Under the pieces are notes generated by a model. That model did not search any database and had not been told where the DNA came from. It worked only from the letters and a program-made list of their open reading frames with translations. Shown here in pieces: positions 6,522-9,094 of a DNA stretch of 9,094 bases; within the stretch, counting starts at the first letter, position 1; each line of letters opens with the position of its first letter. The stretch spans positions 1 to 9,094 of the forward strand of contig UQWT01000073.1 of assembly GCA_900544815.1 (NCBI GenBank), in the 5' to 3' direction. Position numbers and translations under genes: made by a program. This DNA is from an uncultured Bacteroidales bacterium (lineage in GTDB: Bacteria > Bacteroidota > Bacteroidia > Bacteroidales > UBA932).

Positions 6522-6631
6522 ATAAATAGTTCTATACAATGATATAACAATCTTATTACATTTTTCATTCATAAACATACAGCACTATTTATCAATCATT
6601 TAGCAAAGGATATAAACAACTCATCACCTGC

Positions 6632-6667
6632 AAAAAAGGTAGCAGACGCTCATCTGCATCTGCCACC
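6632..6667 (-). terminator. terminator of the M16 peptidase gene
   Basis: On the minus strand GGTGGCAGA (6667-6659) pairs with TCTGCTACC (6646-6638), a 9-bp stem with one G-U pair, around a 12-base loop. Six Ts follow (complement of 6637-6632). It begins 17 bases after the peptidase stop codon. Confidence 0.8.
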
Positions 6668-6683
6668 CTTAAGATGTTGGGCA

Positions 6684-9094
6684 TTAGTACCCGAAAATAT
6701 CCTTTAATGTAAGATAAGTGACCTTACCATATTTCTGTGGATTGAGGCTCTTGAGATCCAAATCGTTCTTGTCTCCAAGAATACCTATATGATATTTCCT
6801 GTCCTTTATGGTCTCCTGCTGGAATTTTACAACGTCCCTAAGGGTAAGATTCTGTACCTTTTCAAAGAGTACCTTGTCTGGAGTATCATTAAGATTAAGC
6901 TCCTCTGCAGCAAGGAACTCGCTAAAGACAGCAGTCTTATCTACCCTCTTTGTACGCAACTGACTAACAATCTGCTCTTTTGCAATGTCAAATGCTTTCT
7001 GAGACTCAGGCATATTGTTTACTATGTCATCAAATGCTGTTGTGGCATCGTGGAGTTTGTCGTTCTGGGTTGCAATAAAGGTCATCATATAGTAGTCTCT
7101 ATTTATATTTGTAGGAACTGCATAAAGTGCAGATGCACTATATGCCAGACCTCTCGCCTCTCTCAGCTCCTGAAAGACAATCGCATTCATACCTCCACCA
7201 AAGTAAGCATTATAGAGCTCAACAACCGGGAGTTTGCCAAGATCATATTTCTCTCCTGTATTTGAGAAACCGAGCATATAGATCTGCTTTGCATCGTAAG
7301 GGGCCACAAGCACCTCAGCCTCATTTGTCCTTATGAACGGATAATCTTTCCTCTCTGTTTTTGCCAATGGTGTGTTTACTTTGTACTCTCTATTGATAAC
7401 CTCTTTAAACTGCTCTTTTGTGAGAGGTCCGTAATACATCATCATCTGCTCTTTGCCAAACAGATCTTTAATCTGAGAGAGAAGGAAGTCCGATGTAAAT
7501 GATTTAACCTCACTTGGAGATGGAGAGAATATACTTGGATTTACAGGTCCGTATGCTACATAGTCCCTTAAGCAGTTAAAGCATGCGTTCTGATTAAGCT
7601 TATTATCATTTAACTGCTTAACAGTGTTTATTTTAAGATTTTCCAAGATATTCTCGTCTGCCTTAACATTCTTTATCTTATCAAGAGCTAACTTGAGTAC
7701 AGGCTCAAAACTCTCATTAAGTCCCGACAATACCACACCCGCTTTATGTGACCATACCATAGGCCTAAAATAGGTTGCATAATCATACTGCATCTTGTCC
7801 ATCTCTATTTGAGAAAGCGAATCTGTACCAAGGTAATCAAAGTAGTTGAAAGCCATTTCTAGATATTTATTCTCCAACGAGCCTTCCAAAGCAAGAATCT
7901 TAAAGTCAAACAGTTCATTGTTTGTATTCTGTTTGTACAATACCCTTATACCGTTGTCTAAGGTAAATACCTCCATATCCTTGTTAAAGTCTACAAAAAC
8001 AGGCTCAATAGGCTTAACACTCTTTGCAGACTGCTGTACCTCTGCAAGAAATGCACTGGATGTATCTCTGTTTGTAAGGATAGGGGTAATTTTTGGCTTC
8101 TCTATCTTTTTAACAGACTCATCTTTACCCATTCTCTTGTTAATCTGTACATAGTTGTTTGAGAAATGTCTGTTTGCGTATGCAACAATATCCTGCTTGG
8201 TAATTTTAGGCAATCGTTCCAACTCTCCGGTAACATTGCTCCAAGGTTTTCCGTATATAAATGCCCTATACATAAGGCCCACTCTAAAGTTATTATTGTC
8301 TAGCGACTTCATTAACTGAACTTTTGTATTACGTACAGTGCCCACTATCAACGAATCATCAAAATTACCCTTTTTAACATTCTCCAACTGCTCTAAGAGG
8401 AGGTCTCTAAGCTCTTCTAAAGTCTGTCCCTCTTTTGGGATCCCCCCCATTACGAATGTAGAGTAATCTGGCTGTGTGCCGGCATCAGCATAAGCCCCCA
8501 TAGCCTTCTGTTCCATAGTAATGTTTACATCTATTACTCCTGTTTTACCATTGTACAGTACAGAGGACAATAACTCCAAGGTATCAAGGTTGTTAATGCC
8601 GTTATCACCTGGGAAACGCCATCCTAATGTAAGATTCTCTGCTTCAAGTCCATAAACATCCTTTACAATTGGCTCGACAATAGGCTCCTCTGGTACAATC
8701 TTAAGCCTCTGCTGCTCAATATTAGGATTTGGCTGCCAGTCTCCAAAATATTTCTCAATGGTTGCAACCATCTCATCCGGGTCAAAATCGCCGGCAACAC
8801 AGATTGCCACATTGTTTGGAACATACCATTTGTTATAGTAGTTCTTTATATTTGTGATTGACGGATTCTTAAGATGCTCCTGTGAGCCCAATACCGTTTG
8901 TGTTCCATACGGATGATGAGGGAAAAGAGAAGCATCCATTGCTTCGTATACCTTTCTGCTATCTGATGTAAGAGACATATTTTTCTCCTCATAGACAGTT
9001 TCCAACTCTGTATGGAATCCCCTTATTATGGCATGTTTGAATCTGTCTGCCTGAACTCTTGCCCAATTATCTATCTGGTTAGATGGAATATCCT
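6684..9094 (-). CDS. M16 (pitrilysin/insulinase) family zinc peptidase, N-terminus cut by the window
   Basis: The frame is open to the right edge: 802 residues and the stop are visible. Family members of this two-repeat type are usually about 930-950 residues and degrade peptides; in Bacteroidota they generally have signal sequences and act in the periplasm or envelope, which cannot be checked here. The visible part starts with sequence typical of the first catalytic domain (IDNWARVQADRF), then ELETVYEEKN, whose second adjacent Glu (codon 8987-8985) fits the third zinc ligand. The HxxEH motif that should precede it by about 76 residues lies outside. The second M16 half begins near 7976 (MEVFTLDNGIRVLY). 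At the matching place it has NYFDY (7847-7833) instead of HxxEH, so it is the non-catalytic half. The conserved substrate-binding segment REARGLAYSAS is present near the C-terminus. Apparent starts inside the window, including a TTG at 9005, are not the true start. Confidence 0.93.
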   Translation of the reverse strand, partial: DIPSNQIDNWARVQADRFKHAIIRGFHTELETVYEEKNMSLTSDSRKVYEAMDASLFPHHPYGTQTVLGSQEHLKNPSITNIKNYYNKWYVPNNVAICVAGDFDPDEMVATIEKYFGDWQPNPNIEQQRLKIVPEEPIVEPIVKDVYGLEAENLTLGWRFPGDNGINNLDTLELLSSVLYNGKTGVIDVNITMEQKAMGAYADAGTQPDYSTFVMGGIPKEGQTLEELRDLLLEQLENVKKGNFDDSLIVGTVRNTKVQLMKSLDNNNFRVGLMYRAFIYGKPWSNVTGELERLPKITKQDIVAYANRHFSNNYVQINKRMGKDESVKKIEKPKITPILTNRDTSSAFLAEVQQSAKSVKPIEPVFVDFNKDMEVFTLDNGIRVLYKQNTNNELFDFKILALEGSLENKYLEMAFNYFDYLGTDSLSQIEMDKMQYDYATYFRPMVWSHKAGVVLSGLNESFEPVLKLALDKIKNVKADENILENLKINTVKQLNDNKLNQNACFNCLRDYVAYGPVNPSIFSPSPSEVKSFTSDFLLSQIKDLFGKEQMMMYYGPLTKEQFKEVINREYKVNTPLAKTERKDYPFIRTNEAEVLVAPYDAKQIYMLGFSNTGEKYDLGKLPVVELYNAYFGGGMNAIVFQELREARGLAYSASALYAVPTNINRDYYMMTFIATQNDKLHDATTAFDDIVNNMPESQKAFDIAKEQIVSQLRTKRVDKTAVFSEFLAAEELNLNDTPDKVLFEKVQNLTLRDVVKFQQETIKDRKYHIGILGDKNDLDLKSLNPQKYGKVTYLTLKDIFGY

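Noticed and set aside
6489..6572. 27-codon minus-strand frame upstream of the ferredoxin gene
   Set aside because: It overlaps the promoter box, is very AT-rich, and its translation has no recognisable character.
9003..9005. TTG as the start of the M16 peptidase gene
   Set aside because: The frame continues to the window edge with clear M16 sequence upstream, so this codon is an internal leucine.

Overview
The window looks like chromosomal DNA from a member of the Bacteroidota, most likely the order Bacteroidales. Upstream regions carry the TAnnTTTG type of -7 promoter box used by this phylum. Start codons lack Shine-Dalgarno sequences. The SecA is about 1,100 residues long, with the extra segments usual for this phylum. 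The content is mostly housekeeping. I see no insertion sequence, phage gene, tRNA, rRNA or CRISPR array.

Layout from left to right: the first 21 bases may be the start of a gene running off the left edge. A bactofilin gene (69-419, minus) follows, ending inside a perfect hairpin. A spacer with two short degenerate tandem repeats (543-599) leads to lpdA, dihydrolipoyl dehydrogenase (603-2006, minus), and then secA (2129-5413, minus). The 304 bases between secA and the next coding gene hold the secA promoters facing left. Facing right they hold a promoter box followed by what looks like a free-standing structured small RNA (about 5542-5688). Next comes a gamma-class carbonic anhydrase family gene (5718-6257, plus), which converges on a tiny 2[4Fe-4S] ferredoxin gene (6310-6480, minus) across a shared bidirectional terminator. 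The right end is a large M16 zinc peptidase (6684 to beyond 9094, minus) with its own terminator. Its N-terminus lies outside the window.

The genes do not form one pathway. SecA drives protein export, Lpd serves 2-oxoacid dehydrogenase or glycine cleavage complexes, bactofilin is a cytoskeletal scaffold, ferredoxin carries electrons, and the M16 protein is probably an envelope peptidase. Terminators and promoters between most of them suggest mainly single-gene transcripts, with lpdA and the bactofilin gene possibly receiving read-through from upstream.

The most interesting item is the 5542-5688 RNA candidate. A promoter box lies just ahead of it, its two ends pair in order over about 26 base pairs, and a T-run follows the closing stem at once. 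The overall shape recalls 6S RNA, but that identity is inference.
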